DNA of 64,000 bases from JADKAV01 sp037045455 (GCA_037045455.1 JBAOIN010000003.1:124001-188000); one strand, 5' to 3'; positions 38,655-49,439 are shown, counted from the first letter of the stretch. Notes: generated from the letters alone by a model not told the origin. Made by a program: numbers and translations.

Positions 38655-39919
38655 AAGGCGCCCGGCGGCTCGCCTACGACGTGCTGCACGATGTGGGCTC
38701 GAAGGACGCGTACGCCAACCTCGCGCTGGCTCAAGCTCTGCGCGGCAGCGAGTTGTCGGCTGCCGACCGGGGTCTGGCTACCGACCTCGTCTACACGACG
38801 TTGCGGCGCCGGGCCACAGTGGACGCAGTGCTGCAGGTCTTCGCGTCCCGGCCTTTGAGCAAGACCGATCCGCGGGTGCTGGACGTACTGCGGATGGCGA
38901 CTGTGGAGCACATGTACCTCCACAAACCCGCTCACGCCGTGGTCGACAACGCGGTCAAGCTCACCGGTTCGGTGGGCGCTGTGGGGGCCAAGGGGTTCGT
39001 CAACGCGATCCTGCGGAAGGTGACCGCCCGCGATTCAGAAGAGTTGATGGCCGCCGCGACCAAGGGGCTCACCGGCGATGACGACCTTGTGGTCCGCTAC
39101 TCCCACCCAGGCTGGATCATCCGGTCGCTGCGAGACGTGCTGGGAGCGGCGGAACTGCCCGCGCTGCTGGCCCGGGACAACGAGCCGCCGCGGGTGACGC
39201 TGGCTGCGCGCTGGACCGACGACTTGCCTGGAGAACCGACACCGTGGTCCCCCTGGGGACGGTACGTGCACGGCGATCCGGGCGCGATCGCCGCGGTGCG
39301 CGACGGCCGCGCAGGTGTGCAGGACCTCGGGAGTCAACTCATGGTGCTGGCCCTGTCCCGCGCGGAGGCGCCCGACGGCCCGTGGCTGGACATGTGCGCG
39401 GGGCCTGGCGGCAAGGCTGCGCTGCTGGCCGGCCGTGCACCGCAGGGGTTGGTCTGTGTCGAGCAGCACGAGCACCGCGCGCGCCTTGTGGAGCAGGCGG
39501 TCCGCGGTCACGCGCAGGTGGTGGTGGGAGACGCCACCCAGGTCGAGGGCGACTTCACGCGGATCATGCTGGACGCACCGTGTGCGGGCCTGGGCGTGCT
39601 GCGCCGCCGGCCGGAGGCCCGCTGGCGCCGGCAGCCGTCGGACATTCCTGACCTCACCGCGCTGCAGGCCCAGCTGCTGGAGCACGCGCTGGATGTGTGT
39701 GTCGCCGGCGGAGTGGTGGCCTACGTGACCTGCTCGCCGCACCTGGCTGAGACCGACCTGATCGTGCAGCGTGCCCTCCGCCGCGACGACGTCGTGCAGG
39801 AGGACGCGCCGGCATTGCTGCCGGAGGTGCCGGACTGCGCCGACGGCCTGGCGATCCGGCTGTGGCCGCACCGCCACGACACCGACGGAATGTACTTCGC
39901 GCTACTGCGTAAGGTCTGA
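38651..39919 (+). CDS. rsmB: 16S rRNA (cytosine-967-C5)-methyltransferase
   Basis: 422 residues from ATG 38651, overlapping the fmt stop. N-terminal NusB-like RNA-binding domain (RRLAYDVLHDVGSKDAYANL) and a C-terminal SAM domain with LDMCAGPGGKAALLAG, the motif IV Cys in LDAPCAGLGVLRRRPE and the catalytic Cys of motif VI in YVTCSPHLAETD. It modifies C967 of 16S rRNA. The def-fmt-rsmB order is widely conserved. Confidence 0.95.
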   Translation: MKGARRLAYDVLHDVGSKDAYANLALAQALRGSELSAADRGLATDLVYTTLRRRATVDAVLQVFASRPLSKTDPRVLDVLRMATVEHMYLHKPAHAVVDNAVKLTGSVGAVGAKGFVNAILRKVTARDSEELMAAATKGLTGDDDLVVRYSHPGWIIRSLRDVLGAAELPALLARDNEPPRVTLAARWTDDLPGEPTPWSPWGRYVHGDPGAIAAVRDGRAGVQDLGSQLMVLALSRAEAPDGPWLDMCAGPGGKAALLAGRAPQGLVCVEQHEHRARLVEQAVRGHAQVVVGDATQVEGDFTRIMLDAPCAGLGVLRRRPEARWRRQPSDIPDLTALQAQLLEHALDVCVAGGVVAYVTCSPHLAETDLIVQRALRRDDVVQEDAPALLPEVPDCADGLAIRLWPHRHDTDGMYFALLRKV

Positions 39920-39941
39920 CGCCGCCAGTAGCGTGGCATCC

Positions 39942-40595
39942 GTGGGTATCCAGATCTCCCCGAGCATCCTGTCCGCCGACTTCGCCGGACTCGCGGCCGA
40001 GTGTGAACGCGTCGCCGGGCACGCCGACTGGCTGCACGTGGACGTCATGGACAACCATTTCGTGCCGAACCTCACGCTCGGACTCCCGGTCGTGGAGGCG
40101 CTGCTGAAGAAGGTCAGCACGCCGGTCGACTGTCACCTCATGATCGAGGACCCGGACCGCTGGGCCCCCGGGTACGCCGAGGCTGGCGCTGGCAGCGTCA
40201 CGTTCCACGTCGAAGCCGCCACCGCACCGATCAAGCTCGCGCGGGATCTGCGCCGGCACGGTGCCCGGGCGGGCTTGGGGCTGCGTCCGGCAACCCCGGT
40301 CGAGCCCTACGCCGAGCTGCTGCCGGAGTTCGACATGCTGCTGATCATGACGGTGGAACCCGGCTTCGGCGGTCAGAAGTTCCTCGATGTAGTGGTGCCC
40401 AAGATCCGACGCGCGCGGCAGCTCATCGGCGATGCCGATGTCTGGCTGCAGGTCGACGGTGGAGTCGACGCCAAGACGATCGAGATCTGCGCGGAGGCCG
40501 GCGCGGACGTCTTCGTGGCGGGATCGGCCGTGTATGGCGCGGACGATCCGGCGGCAGCCGTGGACCGGTTGCGGGACCTGGCTGCGAATGCCTAA
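39942..40595 (+). CDS. rpe: ribulose-phosphate 3-epimerase
   Basis: 217 residues from GTG 39942. TIM-barrel landmarks: ISPSILSADFAGL, LHVDVMDNHFVPNLTLG, CHLMIEDPDRW, IMTVEPGFGGQKF and LQVDGGV. It interconverts ribulose-5-P and xylulose-5-P in the pentose phosphate pathway. It overlaps the next gene by 8 bp. Confidence 0.96.
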   Translation: MGIQISPSILSADFAGLAAECERVAGHADWLHVDVMDNHFVPNLTLGLPVVEALLKKVSTPVDCHLMIEDPDRWAPGYAEAGAGSVTFHVEAATAPIKLARDLRRHGARAGLGLRPATPVEPYAELLPEFDMLLIMTVEPGFGGQKFLDVVVPKIRRARQLIGDADVWLQVDGGVDAKTIEICAEAGADVFVAGSAVYGADDPAAAVDRLRDLAANA

Positions 40596-42022
40596 GTACC
40601 TCACCGCGCCCGGCACACCTCCGGAACTCGCGGCCGGCTTCGAACGGATCCGCGAGGAGCTTGAGGTGCCGCAGCAGTTCGACCCGGCGGCACTGGCCGA
40701 AGCTCAGGCGGCTGCCTCGAAACCACCGCGCGCCGATCGCGACGCCACGGACTTGCCGTTCGTGACGATCGATCCCGAGTCCTCGATGGACCTCGACCAG
40801 GCCGTCTTCCTGCAGCGGGTCGGTCCCGGCTTCCGGGTGCACTACGCGATCGCCGACGTACCCGACTTCGTGGCCTGGGGAGGTGCATTGGATGCCGATA
40901 CCCAGCGCCGTGGTCTGACGATGTACAGCCCGGACCGCAAGGTGCCCCTGCATCCCGAGGTCCTCAGCGAGGGCGCGGCCAGCCTGCTCCCCGAGGTCAC
41001 CCGGCCGGCATTGGTGTGGACGATCGATCTGGATTCCGAAGGGGCGATCGAGGCTGGCGAACGTGCGCCGGGCACTCGTCCGCAGCCGGGCGAAACTCTC
41101 CTACGAGACGGTCCAGGAGCAGATCGACGGTGAGGTGGCCGACGAGAATCTTCAACTGCTGGCCGTGATCGGCGTGCTGCTGCAGGCCCAGGAGCGAGCG
41201 CGCGGCGGTGTCAGCTTGCCCGGCGCTGAGCAGGAGGTCCGGGTCGAGGGCGACTCCTACGACTTGGTGTTGCGGACCCCGTTGGCCGTCGAGGGCTGGA
41301 ATGCGCAGATCTCGCTGCTCACTGGCCGGGTCGCTGCGCAGATGATGCTGGACGGTGGGGTGGGGATTCTGCGGACGATGCCCGACCCGACCCCGGCTGA
41401 CATCGGCCGGGTGCGTGCGGTTGCTCGGTCGTTGGGCATCGACTGGCCACGCGAGGCCTCCTACGCCGAGGTGATCGGCGCCCTGCACCCGAACGTGCCG
41501 GGAGAGGCGGCTCTGCTCAACGCCGCCCCGGCGTTGTTACGGGGGGCGGCCTACACGGCGTTCGACGGGCAGCACCCGGATCTGACGACGCACTCAGCCG
41601 TCGCTGCGCCATATGCCCACGTCACTGCTCCCCTCCGGCGGCTGGTCGACCGCTGGGCGCTGGAGGTGTGCGTGTGCCTGTGCGCGGGCGAGGAGATCCC
41701 AGAATCGGTGCGCGCAACGTTGCCGGCTGTGCCCGAACTGATGGCCACGAGCGGTCATCGGGCGAAGGCATTGGACCGGGCCAACGTGGATCTCGTCGAG
41801 GCCTTCGTGCTGAAGGATCGGGTCGGCGACTGCTTCGACGCCGTCGTGCTCGATAGCCGAGAGCGCTACTCGCTGATCCAATTGCAGGAGCCGCCGGTCA
41901 TCGCCCGGGCGTCGGCTGGACTGCCGCTGGGCGCGCGGGTCGAGGTGCGGTTGCTGTCCGTGGATCTCGATGCCCGGACCGTCGCATTTGTCCCGGCCGA
42001 TCAGTCGGGTGCCGCTGTCTGA
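40588..42022 (+). CDS. RNB-domain (RNase II/R family) ribonuclease (one frameshift)
   Basis: ATG 40588 lies inside the end of rpe. The RNB catalytic region with the Asp cluster is seen in TIDPESSMDLDQAVFL and HYAIADVPDFVAWGG; HSAVAAPYAHVTAPLRRLVDRW marks the C-terminal part of the domain. One extra G near 41055 breaks the frame before NVRRALVRSRAKLSYE; mended length is about 477 residues, the size of the short actinobacterial RNB proteins that lack the cold-shock domains of full RNase R. 3'-5' exoribonuclease, presumably. Confidence 0.9.
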
Positions 42023-42079
42023 ACGGTTGATTGTCGGCGTCGTCGGTTGCGGTGCCGATGGGCTGCGACATACAACTTC

Positions 42080-42352
42080 AGTACACGTTCGGAACCGAAA
42101 GGAGCGGCATCGGAAGAACCGCACAAAGGTCGAACCAGTGAGGACAGAGCCAACGCATCTGCCAACTAAAAGGAGAGATCCGAAAACGACCACAAGCGGG
42201 GAAACCACCACTGAGAGTCCAGTGAGAATCGCAGTTCATGCGAAGAAAGTGATCTCAAAGTCACGCAAAAACGGACACTCACAACTGATCGCCGACCTGA
42301 CGACACCGAACGTCTGAGGGGCTCGTCCCACCCATACTGGGACGAGCCCCTC
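42080..42352 (+). ncRNA. candidate small RNA or short leader transcript, A-rich
   Basis: The stretch between the RNB gene and rnpB is visibly richer in A than its surroundings (runs such as CCGAAAACGACCACAAG) and ends in a perfect 15-bp terminator hairpin. A weak promoter-like pair TTGCGG and TACAAC (spacer about 18) lies around 42046-42075. A 59-codon frame from GTG 42138 to 42317 is open, but it has no good ribosome-binding site and atypical codon use. I cannot match it to a known RNA family. Confidence 0.3.
42316..42352 (+). terminator. strong terminator hairpin upstream of rnpB
   Basis: GAGGGGCTCGTCCCA (42316-42330), loop CCCATAC, TGGGACGAGCCCCTC (42338-42352): a perfect 15-bp stem. It isolates the upstream transcription unit from rnpB. 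The 230 bases after it, up to the rnpB promoter, hold no gene I can support. Confidence 0.8.
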
Positions 42353-42583
42353 GTCCATGAGTGCGGGTATAGATCCACGGCCTGGCCGGGTCGATCCGTT
42401 TCGCAGCAGCCACGTACGGGCGTCTCGTCGACACCGGGCACGAGCAGCGCCTCGCACATGCCTCCCGATGGGGTTTCGAGCCTGCGATTCCAGGGTCGAT
42501 GCCTACTCGCTGAACTGCGGGTCGTTCCGTCAGCGTCACCTGCGAGTCTCACGGATGCGGCTCGGGCTGCAGGGCCGCTCGCG

Positions 42584-42589
42584 TACACT
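42584..42589 (+). promoter_or_regulatory. probable -10 element of rnpB
   Basis: TACACT lies 7 bases before the first paired base of RNase P RNA. No convincing -35 is visible. Confidence 0.45.
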
Positions 42590-42596
42590 GAACGCG

Positions 42597-42966
42597 GCGA
42601 GTCGGTCGGGCGGCCGCGGCGCGTCGAGCTGTCGAGGAAAGTCCGGACTCCACAGGGCAGGACGGTGGGTAACGCCCACCCGGGGTGACCCGCGGGCACG
42701 TGCAACAGAAAGTAGACCGCCAGCCTCGAGCTGGTAAGGGTGAAACGGTGGTGTAAGAGACCACCAGCGCCGGTGGTGACATCGGCGGCTAGGTAAACCC
42801 CGTCCGGAGCAAGGCCAAGAGGGGACTCCGGTCCCTGCGCAGACGAGCTGCCCGCTCGATGTCTGCGGGTGGGCCGCAACGAGGTCAGCGGTGACGGTGG
42901 CCCCAGACAGATGGTCGCCGGTTCGGGAAACCGGAGCCACAGAATCCGGCTTACAGACCGACTCGC
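42597..42966 (+). ncRNA. rnpB: RNase P RNA, type A (M1 RNA)
   Basis: About 370 bases. Universal conserved pieces are present in order: GAGGAAAGTCCGGACTCC, ACAGAAAGTAGACCGCC, GGTAAGGGTGAAACGGTGG with GTAAGAGACCACCAGC, and the 3' ACAGAATCCGGCTTAC. Helix P1 pairs GCGAGTCGGTC (42597-42607) with GACCGACTCGC (42956-42966) and fixes both ends. It is the catalytic RNA for tRNA 5' maturation. Its last 24 bases form part of the attachment site of the downstream island and are restored intact on the rnpB side. Confidence 0.96.
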
Positions 42967-42978
42967 CACCTTCGGTCT
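42943..42978 (+). other. attachment site, left (rnpB side)
   Basis: 36 bases beginning AATCCGGCTTACAGACCGAC and ending CACCTTCGGTCT, identical to 54109-54144. It covers the last 24 bases of rnpB and 12 bases beyond; AGACCGA/TCGGTCT inside it can form a small hairpin. Confidence 0.88.
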
Positions 42979-43052
42979 GGTTCCTGTGGGGGAGTGCGGC
43001 CTCATGCGGAGGTGTTGGAGGCTCGTTGTCCCCCAGTTGTCCCCTCTGTCTC

Positions 43053-43375
43053 CTATGACGTCTCAGGAACCCACAGCGCGGTCGATGCCGCCTGTCGGGT
43101 TCGGTCGTCGGACTCTGGCCACAGGTGGCCGTAGGTGTCCAGCGTGTCTGCCGCTGTCGCGTGACCGAGGTGGCCTGGACCGTCTTGACGCATTCGCCGA
43201 AGCGGATAAAGAGGCTCGCGTAGTAGTGCCGCAGCCAGTGAAATGTGGCGCCGTCCACTTCAGCCTCTTGCTTAGCCGTCATCCATGGGCCGCCGTTGAA
43301 AGTGCTCTTTCGAACCGGACGGCTGTCGTGCGCGCTGAAGACAAGCCCTTCTCGACCGAGACGTAGATGGCTATG
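43053..43375 (-). pseudogene. tyrosine recombinase/integrase, C-terminal fragment
   Basis: Reads toward the attachment site. Visible: EGLVFSAHDSRPVRKSTF, then the catalytic HWLRHYYASLFIRFGECVKTVQA, and, one frame away, LGHATAADTLDTYGHLWPES with the His and the nucleophile Tyr, ending in WVPETS and a TAG at 43053. So the second Arg, His and Tyr positions of the catalytic set are there, but the N-terminal two thirds, including the first catalytic Arg and the arm-binding domain, are missing. The upstream sequence belongs to the AlbA_2 gene; the fusion point is about 43,365. Confidence 0.85.
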
Positions 43376-43584
43376 TGCTGCCCTTGGTCGTCGACGCCGA
43401 TTACCAGATACCCGCCGCATGACTGGAGAGCCGCAATGTCCTTGGTCAGTTCCACCACTTCGGCGTGGTCGTCAAAGTCGACCTTCTCCTTGAAGTCCAG
43501 TTGCTGCAATTCGGTACCCACGGCGAGCAGTGCGAGTAGCTCCTCCTTGGTCACGACCGGCTCAAGCAGCAATTCCCCGGCCAT
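43345..43584 (-). pseudogene. AlbA_2 (Schlafen-like/ATP-binding) domain gene, 3'-truncated
   Basis: Starts with ATG 43584, 2 bases after the hsdR stop, so translationally coupled to the restriction locus. About 70 residues match the AlbA_2 N-terminus: LQQLDFKEKVDFDDH, then VELTKDIAALQSCGGYLVIGVDDQGQ. The match ends about residue 75 (IAIYVSVEKG), where the DNA becomes the integrase fragment; the frame runs on to a stop at 43279. Full-length relatives are nucleic-acid or nucleotide-binding regulators or defence proteins; this copy is probably non-functional. Confidence 0.75.
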
Positions 43585-43586
43585 CT

Positions 43587-46500
43587 CTACGCCCGTTCCT
43601 CCGCGAACAACTCCGCCTGCTCCAGCACCAACTCGATCGCCCGCTCCTCCAGGTCCGGCGGGTATCCATTGATGGCCAGCAGTCGCCGGACTTTCGCCCG
43701 CAGCCCGGCCCTGCACGGATTCCTTGTAGTTCCAGTCGATCGTCACCGAGCCCGCGCGACAGACTCGACGAGGTCCATCGAGATCTTCTTGAGCTTGTCG
43801 TCGCCCATCTGCAGCACGGCGGCCTGGTTCTGAACGATGGCGTCGTAGAACGCCGCCTCCGCCTCGGACAGTCCGAGCTCTTCGTGCCGGTGGGCCTGGT
43901 CGCGCATCTCCTTGGCCAGCTTCACCAGCTCGGCGATGATCTCGGCGGTGGTCAGCGACCGGTTGGTGTACTTGTTGATGGCTTCTTCGAGCTGCTCGGA
44001 GAACTTGCGGGACTGCACCAGGTTCGACCGCGAGACGGTCTTGATGCGGTCGTTGAGAATCCGGCGCAGCAGCCCGAGTTGCAGGTTGGGCTTGTCACGG
44101 TGGGCCAGGGAGTCGAGGAACTCATCGGACAGGATCGAGATCTCCGGGGTGTCCACGCCGGCGAGCTTGTAGATGTCGACGACCTCGTCGGCGGCCACGG
44201 CCTCGTTGACGAGTTGGCCGATCGCGGTGTCGATCTCGACCGCGCCCGACACCGCCGCGGCCGGCGTCGGGGTTGAGGATCTTCAGGATCGCCGCGCGCA
44301 CATCGGTGAACAGCCGCACGTCGTTGCGGATCGCGGCGGCCTCCTCCCGGGCACCGGCCAGCGCGTAGGCCTTCACCAGCGCCAGCACCTGGTCGAGGAA
44401 GCGCGACTGCCGGTCGGGGTCGGCCATCACGAAGTCGAGCACCTTGGCGTGCTCGGCCAGCCGCGCACCGGCGGGCAGCAGGGGGGAGGAGTCGAACGGG
44501 CAGCCGTGCAGCAGCCCGCGCACCACGTCGTGCTTCTCCAGCATCGCGTCGACCAGCTCTTCGATGGGGACGCCGGCCTGGTCGCGGTCGGAGGGGGAGT
44601 ACTCGATCAGTGCCTTCTGCAGGTTGGAGAACACGCCGATGTAGTCGACGACCAGCCCGCCGGGCTTGTCGCGGAAGGTGCGGTTGACCCGGGCGATGGC
44701 CTGCATCAGCCCGGCGCCTTGCATGGTCTTGTCCACGTACATCGTGTGCATCGACGGGGCGTCGAACCCGGTCAGCCACATGTCGCGCACGATCACCAGC
44801 TCCAGCGGATCGTCGGGGTTCTTGGCGCGGGCTTTGATGTCCCGGCGAACCTCCTTGGAGTAGATGTGCGGCTGGAACGCGGCCGGGTCCGCAGCCGAGC
44901 CGGTCATGACGACCTTGATGCGGCCCTGCTCGGGGTCGTCGGCAGTGCCAGTCGGGACGCAGCGCCACGATCTTCTCGTAGAGCCGCACCGCGATCCGCC
45001 GCGACATCGTCACGATCATCGCCTTGCCCAGCATCGCCTCGCGGCGCTTCTCCCAATGCTCGACGATGTCGCGCGGCGATGAGGTCGAGGCGGTCCTCGG
45101 CCCCGACGATCGCCTCCAGCCGCGCCCACTTCGACTTCGCGCGGGTGGCATCCTGCCTCGTCGACCTCGCTCGGTGATCTCATCGGCCAGATCGTCCAGG
45201 GCGGCCATGTCCGCCTCGGACAGGGCGACCTTGGCCAGCCGGGACTCGTAGTAGATCTTGCACCGTCGCGCCGTCCTCCACGGCGCGGGTCAGGTCGTAG
45301 ACGTCGATGTAGTCGCCGAACACCGACCGGGTGGACTTGTCGGTCGACTCGATCGGGGTGCCGGTGAACCCCAGGAACGTCGCCGCGGGCAGCGCGTCGC
45401 GCATGTGCTTGGCCAGGCCCGACCTGCAGGGTGCCGTCCGCGGCCAGGGTCTCGGAGAAGCCGTACTGCGAGCGGTGCGCCTCGTCGGCGACCACCACGA
45501 CGTTGCGGCGATCGGTCAGGACCGGGTTGACGTCGTCGCCTGCCAGCGGGCGCGAACTTCTGCAGCGTGGTGAAGACGATCCCGCCGGAGGCCCGCCGCA
45601 GCAGCGCGCGCAGGTCGCGCGCGCGAGTCGGCCTGTACCGGCTTCTCGGGCAGGATCTCGGCCGGGGCGAACACCTCTCCGAACAGCTGGTCGTCGAGGT
45701 CGTTGCGGTCGGTCAGGAACACCAGCGTCGGGTTGCCCATCCGCGGATCGCGCATCACCTTCGCCGCGTACAGCAGCATCTCGATGCTCTTGCCCGAGCC
45801 CTGGGTGTGCCAGACGACGCCACCGCGCCGGTCACCGCCCTCACCGGCCGCGACCACGGTCGACTCCACCGCCGCGTTGACCGCCCAGTACTGGTGGTAC
45901 TTCGCGACCCGCTTGACCATGCCCGTGCGGCTCGTCGGAGAACACGACGAAGTTGCGCACGAGGTCGAGGAACCGGGCCGGCTCGAACACGCCCTTGAGC
46001 AGCACCTCCAGCGCGGGCCGGTTCGGTGACCACCTCGCGGCCGTCGATCGTCTTCCACGGCGCGTAGTGCTCGAAGCCGCCGGTGAACGAACTCATCGCC
46101 GCCGACGTGCCGTCCGAGATCACCGTGACCGCGTTCGGGGTGAACACCGCCGGGATGTCGGTGCGGTAGGTCTGCACCTGGTTCCACGCGTGCTGCAGCG
46201 TCGCGTGCTCGGCCGCCGGGTTCTTCAACTCCAGCAGCGCCGAGCGGGATGCCGTTGACGAACACCAGCACGTCCGGGCGGCGGGTCTTGTGCCCGACGA
46301 TGGTGAACTGGTTGACCGCCAGCCAGTCGTTGTTGGCCGGGTGGTCGAAGTCGATCAGCCGGATGTAGGCGGTGCGCACCTGGCCGTCGTCAGGCCGCGG
46401 TACTCCACCGGCACACCGTCGACCAGCAGCCGATGGACGCGGAAGTTCTCCGCGATCTCCGACTGCGACTCCGCCCGCTGCAAGCGCTTGACCGCCTCGT

Positions 46501-46701
46501 CCACCAGGTCCTGGTGCTCGGGGTTGAAGCGCCGGCCGGCCGTCTCGCAGCCGGCCGAGCAGGTAGACCTGCTCCCACGAATCGCGTTCCTGCGCCACGC
46601 TCGCCAGGACCGATGTTCGGGCCGAACTCGGTGGAGTAGCCGATCTCACGCAGGTAGTCCAGGGCCGCCTGCTCCACGACCGACTCATCGAACGATGTCA
46701 T
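43587..46701 (-). CDS. hsdR: type I restriction enzyme subunit R, HsdR (many frameshifts)
   Basis: Begins with ATG 46701 (MTSFDESVVEQAALDYLREIG) and ends at TAG 43587 after YPPDLEERAIELVLEQAELF. Landmarks read across frames: the nuclease core RRPDVLVFVNGIPL with LELKNPA, Walker A VWHTQGSGKSIEM, FLTDRNDLDDQLF, DEAH box VVADEAHRSQYGF, motifs V and VI in LTGFDAPSMHTMYVDK and QAIARVNRTFRDK, and an HsdM-contacting tail with WNYKESVQ. About 1,038 residues, typical of EcoR124-type HsdR. It translocates DNA and cuts unmethylated DNA far from the target. At least six shifts; total length 3n+1. Confidence 0.9.
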
Positions 46702-46824
46702 CAAGCCGGTCCCCCTCTCGCTCCGGAAACGAGGACCGGGCCTGACCTGTGAAGCAGGCGGCCCGGTCGTGGTACGCCCAGAGTGCGGGCGTCTGCGCCC
46801 ACGGTGCGCGCCTGAGCCATCGCG

Positions 46825-48700
46825 CTACTCGACCTCGTCCGGCCAGCTCGGTGATCTCGTCGATCTCGAACTGCGCGGAGTCCTCGGCCGCGGCGCCGTG
46901 GTCCAGGTCGCGTGGCACGGCCTTGCCCATCGCCTTCTCGACGAGTTCGCACAGGCTCTCGCGTCGGGTCGCGAAGAAGCTGTCGAAGTCGTCAGCTGCG
47001 CAGGTAGCGCCGGCGGGACCAGGTGGTGCTTCGAGCAGGTCGTCGAGCCGCTCGGGGCTGATCTGGGCGCTTCTTCTCGATCGACGGCCAGGTAGCTCGA
47101 CGGGGCGGCCCCGCCGATGGTTCGGTTCGTGACGTGCCGAGATGGCGGTCTTGTTGACGATGCTCTCGCGGCGCTCGTCGTCGATGCCGTTGTCGTGCGC
47201 ACCACTTCTGCGGGAAGATGTGGTGGATGTCGACGGCCAGGCTGACGTACTGCACCTTGTCGAGAGCCTTGTCCTCCATCCAGTCCCGGGCTCCGTTGCC
47301 GAGCAGCAGCGCGTAGATCCCCTTGTACGCTGCGGCCTGCCGTGTCCGCAGGGAATGCAGACGAGACTCGACGAACGTCGCGTCGTTGACGGTGTTCGGG
47401 GTCGACCGCGTCGGCCTCGCCGCGTGCCCAGCCGGGAACCTGTTCGAGGTCGCGCACGAAGCGGGTCTCGATCGCGCCGCCGTACAGCTCGCCGAGGATG
47501 CCGCACCAGAACCAGCGGACGAGCTTCTCGCGCGGGCCGATGCAGGTCGGCGTCCTTGCCCATGACGACCTTGATCGCCGCCAGCGGGCACGAGCTGCTT
47601 CGGGTAGGGCAGGAACTTGCGTGTCGAAGATGTGCAAGTCGGCGAGGAAGTCTGGAGGCCCAGATGAACGCCTCCCGCAGCGGGTCCACCCACTCCAGGT
47701 AGTCGTCCGAGAGTCAGCTTCAGGACGTCCTCGCGCTTCGCGCGACACCGCCGGCGGCCGGGCTGCGGTGCTCTGCCAGGTTGCGCTTGCGCGTGGCCAG
47801 CAGGGTCACCGCCTGGAGGAAGTCGGTGTTCTCCAGGCCCCGCCAGGACCGGGTACGCCGGAGAACTTCGCCTGTGTCTCTTTCCAGTCGTCATTGAGCC
47901 GGAAGTCCGTGCCGTACTTGTCGAAGTACGCCTTGTCGCCGGCGAACGTCGCGGTGAGCAGCTCGAACACGTTCAGGGCCAGGCCGCCGGTGTTGACCTT
48001 CTCGAAGACCGTGGCCACCGCCGACTTGCTCGTCGACGTTGTCGAGCTCGATCGCCGGGATGTTGTAGGTGTTCGTCGGGCTGGATGACGTGAGCGTGGA
48101 ACTGGCTTGCGCAGGTCCTGGTCGTCCAGCGTCGAACAGCCACGTCACTGCTCGCGCCGCCGAACAGCAGGCGCAATGGGAAGCACGCCTGCTGCTCCGC
48201 TCCTTGCTCGGGCGTGCGAGAGATCGCGGACGATGTCCTTGCCGAAGTTGGTACGCACGATGCCGTCGCCGGGCAGCGACAGATCACGGCGTCGTCGATC
48301 CGGTCCTCGCCCTGCAGCGCGAGTCGCATGTCGACGTAGTAGCGGCGGCTCATGCAGCTTGCCGCGGCTGTCCATGGTGTCGACGACGCCGTCGCCGGTG
48401 AGCGCCTGGGTGAGCGATGTCAGGCGCTGCTGGCCGTCCAGCAGCAGGTACTTCGGCCGACGTGCCCTGCGGCACGTCGGTGCCCTCGACCGGCCGCGGC
48501 TTGAACCGGATCTGATCGTTGCCGGTCTTCAGCAGCATCACCACGCCCAGCGGGTGACCCCGCAGGATCGTCACCAGCAACTGGCGGATCCGCTCGTCCT
48601 CCCACTTGTAGCCGCGCTGGAAGTCAGGGAGCTGGATGCGCCCGCTGGTCGTCCACTTCAGGTAGTCGCTGAGCTCGTACAGCGGTGTCTGGAATCCCAT
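46825..48700 (-). CDS. GmrSD-type nuclease: DUF262 plus C-terminal HNH (DUF1524) (many frameshifts)
   Basis: Starts at ATG 48700 (MGFQTPLYELSDYL). The DUF262 half shows IQLPDFQRGYKWEDERI, then KYLLLDGQQRLTSLTQAL with the DGQQR motif; a middle region contains VFEKVNTGGLALNVFELL; the C-terminal half has the HNH-like VDIHHIFPQKWC and ISPERLDDLLEA, ending EITELADEVE at about 46825. About 625 residues, the size of single-chain GmrSD, a modification-dependent (type IV) restriction enzyme. The start overlaps the stop of the TIGR02391 gene (TGATG). Its place between hsdS and hsdR suggests co-expression. Confidence 0.82.
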
Positions 48701-49439
48701 CAGACGTTCCTCCAGTTCAGAGTCATCCACCCAACGTGCGAGCACGCTTAGCGCAGCCAAGTACTCGATCGCCTCTTGCTCCGACATGTCCTCGTCCGCC
48801 TCGTGCGCAAGCGGGTTTCTTATGCCTGCAAAGATCCCTTCCGCGAATGCAATGGCGCCTCTCTGGACAGACCGGTAGGTCTTGCTGTCGTCGGGAAGGA
48901 CCCGGCGGAGACGAGGCTTGCCAACGTCGGCTGGGTCGAGGCTGAACGCCTGTTTGAACAAGTCCACTTCGCCCAAATCTCGCCGGCATAACTTGTTCTG
49001 TGTTTCGGCGTTTAGTTTGCGTATGGCGCCCTCGACTGCCTCTCTGTGGTGGCCTGACTGCCACAGAGAGCGTGCTCCGTCCCAGACCCAAGGGTGCAGA
49101 CTCGCCAACGAAATCAATGGAGCGTCCTCACCCAAATTAGCTCGGAGCTCAGCGTCCCGTCGAAGCACTCCGATGGCTCTCAAAGCTTGGTCAGCGAACC
49201 GAGCTGCCAACGTGTCTCGTACTTCGACTTGGTTCGGAGTTGATCGCGCCAGGCAGGAATCGTCCGGTCCAGAATCCTCTGCAACGCACAACCGCGTTTC
49301 TCGTGAGTACGTCGTTGTTCGCTCTTGTCTTGTAGGAAATGGCGATAACCCCCGGAGGCATGTCCTCCAAGTACTCCGTCGAATCATCGACGAATTGCTC
49401 GAGCTCCCGCAACGCCCACTCAACATTCAAGGCAGTCAC
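48700..49439 (-). CDS. TIGR02391 family protein (frameshifted)
   Basis: Starts at GTG 49439 (VTALNVEWALRELEQFVDD), immediately after hsdS. The conserved C-terminal domain is clear: LHPWVWDGARSLWQSGHHREAVEGA, KLCRRDLGEVDLFKQAF, and AIAFAEGIFAGIRNPLAHE, a HEPN-like arrangement with the Arg-Asn-x-x-Ala-His motif. The family is known from defence islands and from the Ymh group; its biochemical role is unclear. One shift near 49280 and another near the end are needed; as sequenced, the frame runs into the GmrSD gene. About 245 residues. Confidence 0.78.

Noticed and set aside
42138..42317. 59-codon open frame before rnpB as a protein gene
   Set aside because: No ribosome-binding site near the GTG and base composition unlike coding DNA here; kept only as part of the small-RNA candidate.
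42536..43420. 294-codon minus-strand frame over the end of rnpB
   Set aside because: Only its first quarter is integrase sequence; the rest is the reverse of rnpB and downstream DNA.
48350..49426. A real TIGR02391-DUF262 fusion protein
   Set aside because: A TGATG stop/start overlap is present one frame away and the region is full of single-base shifts; two overlapping genes are the simpler reading.
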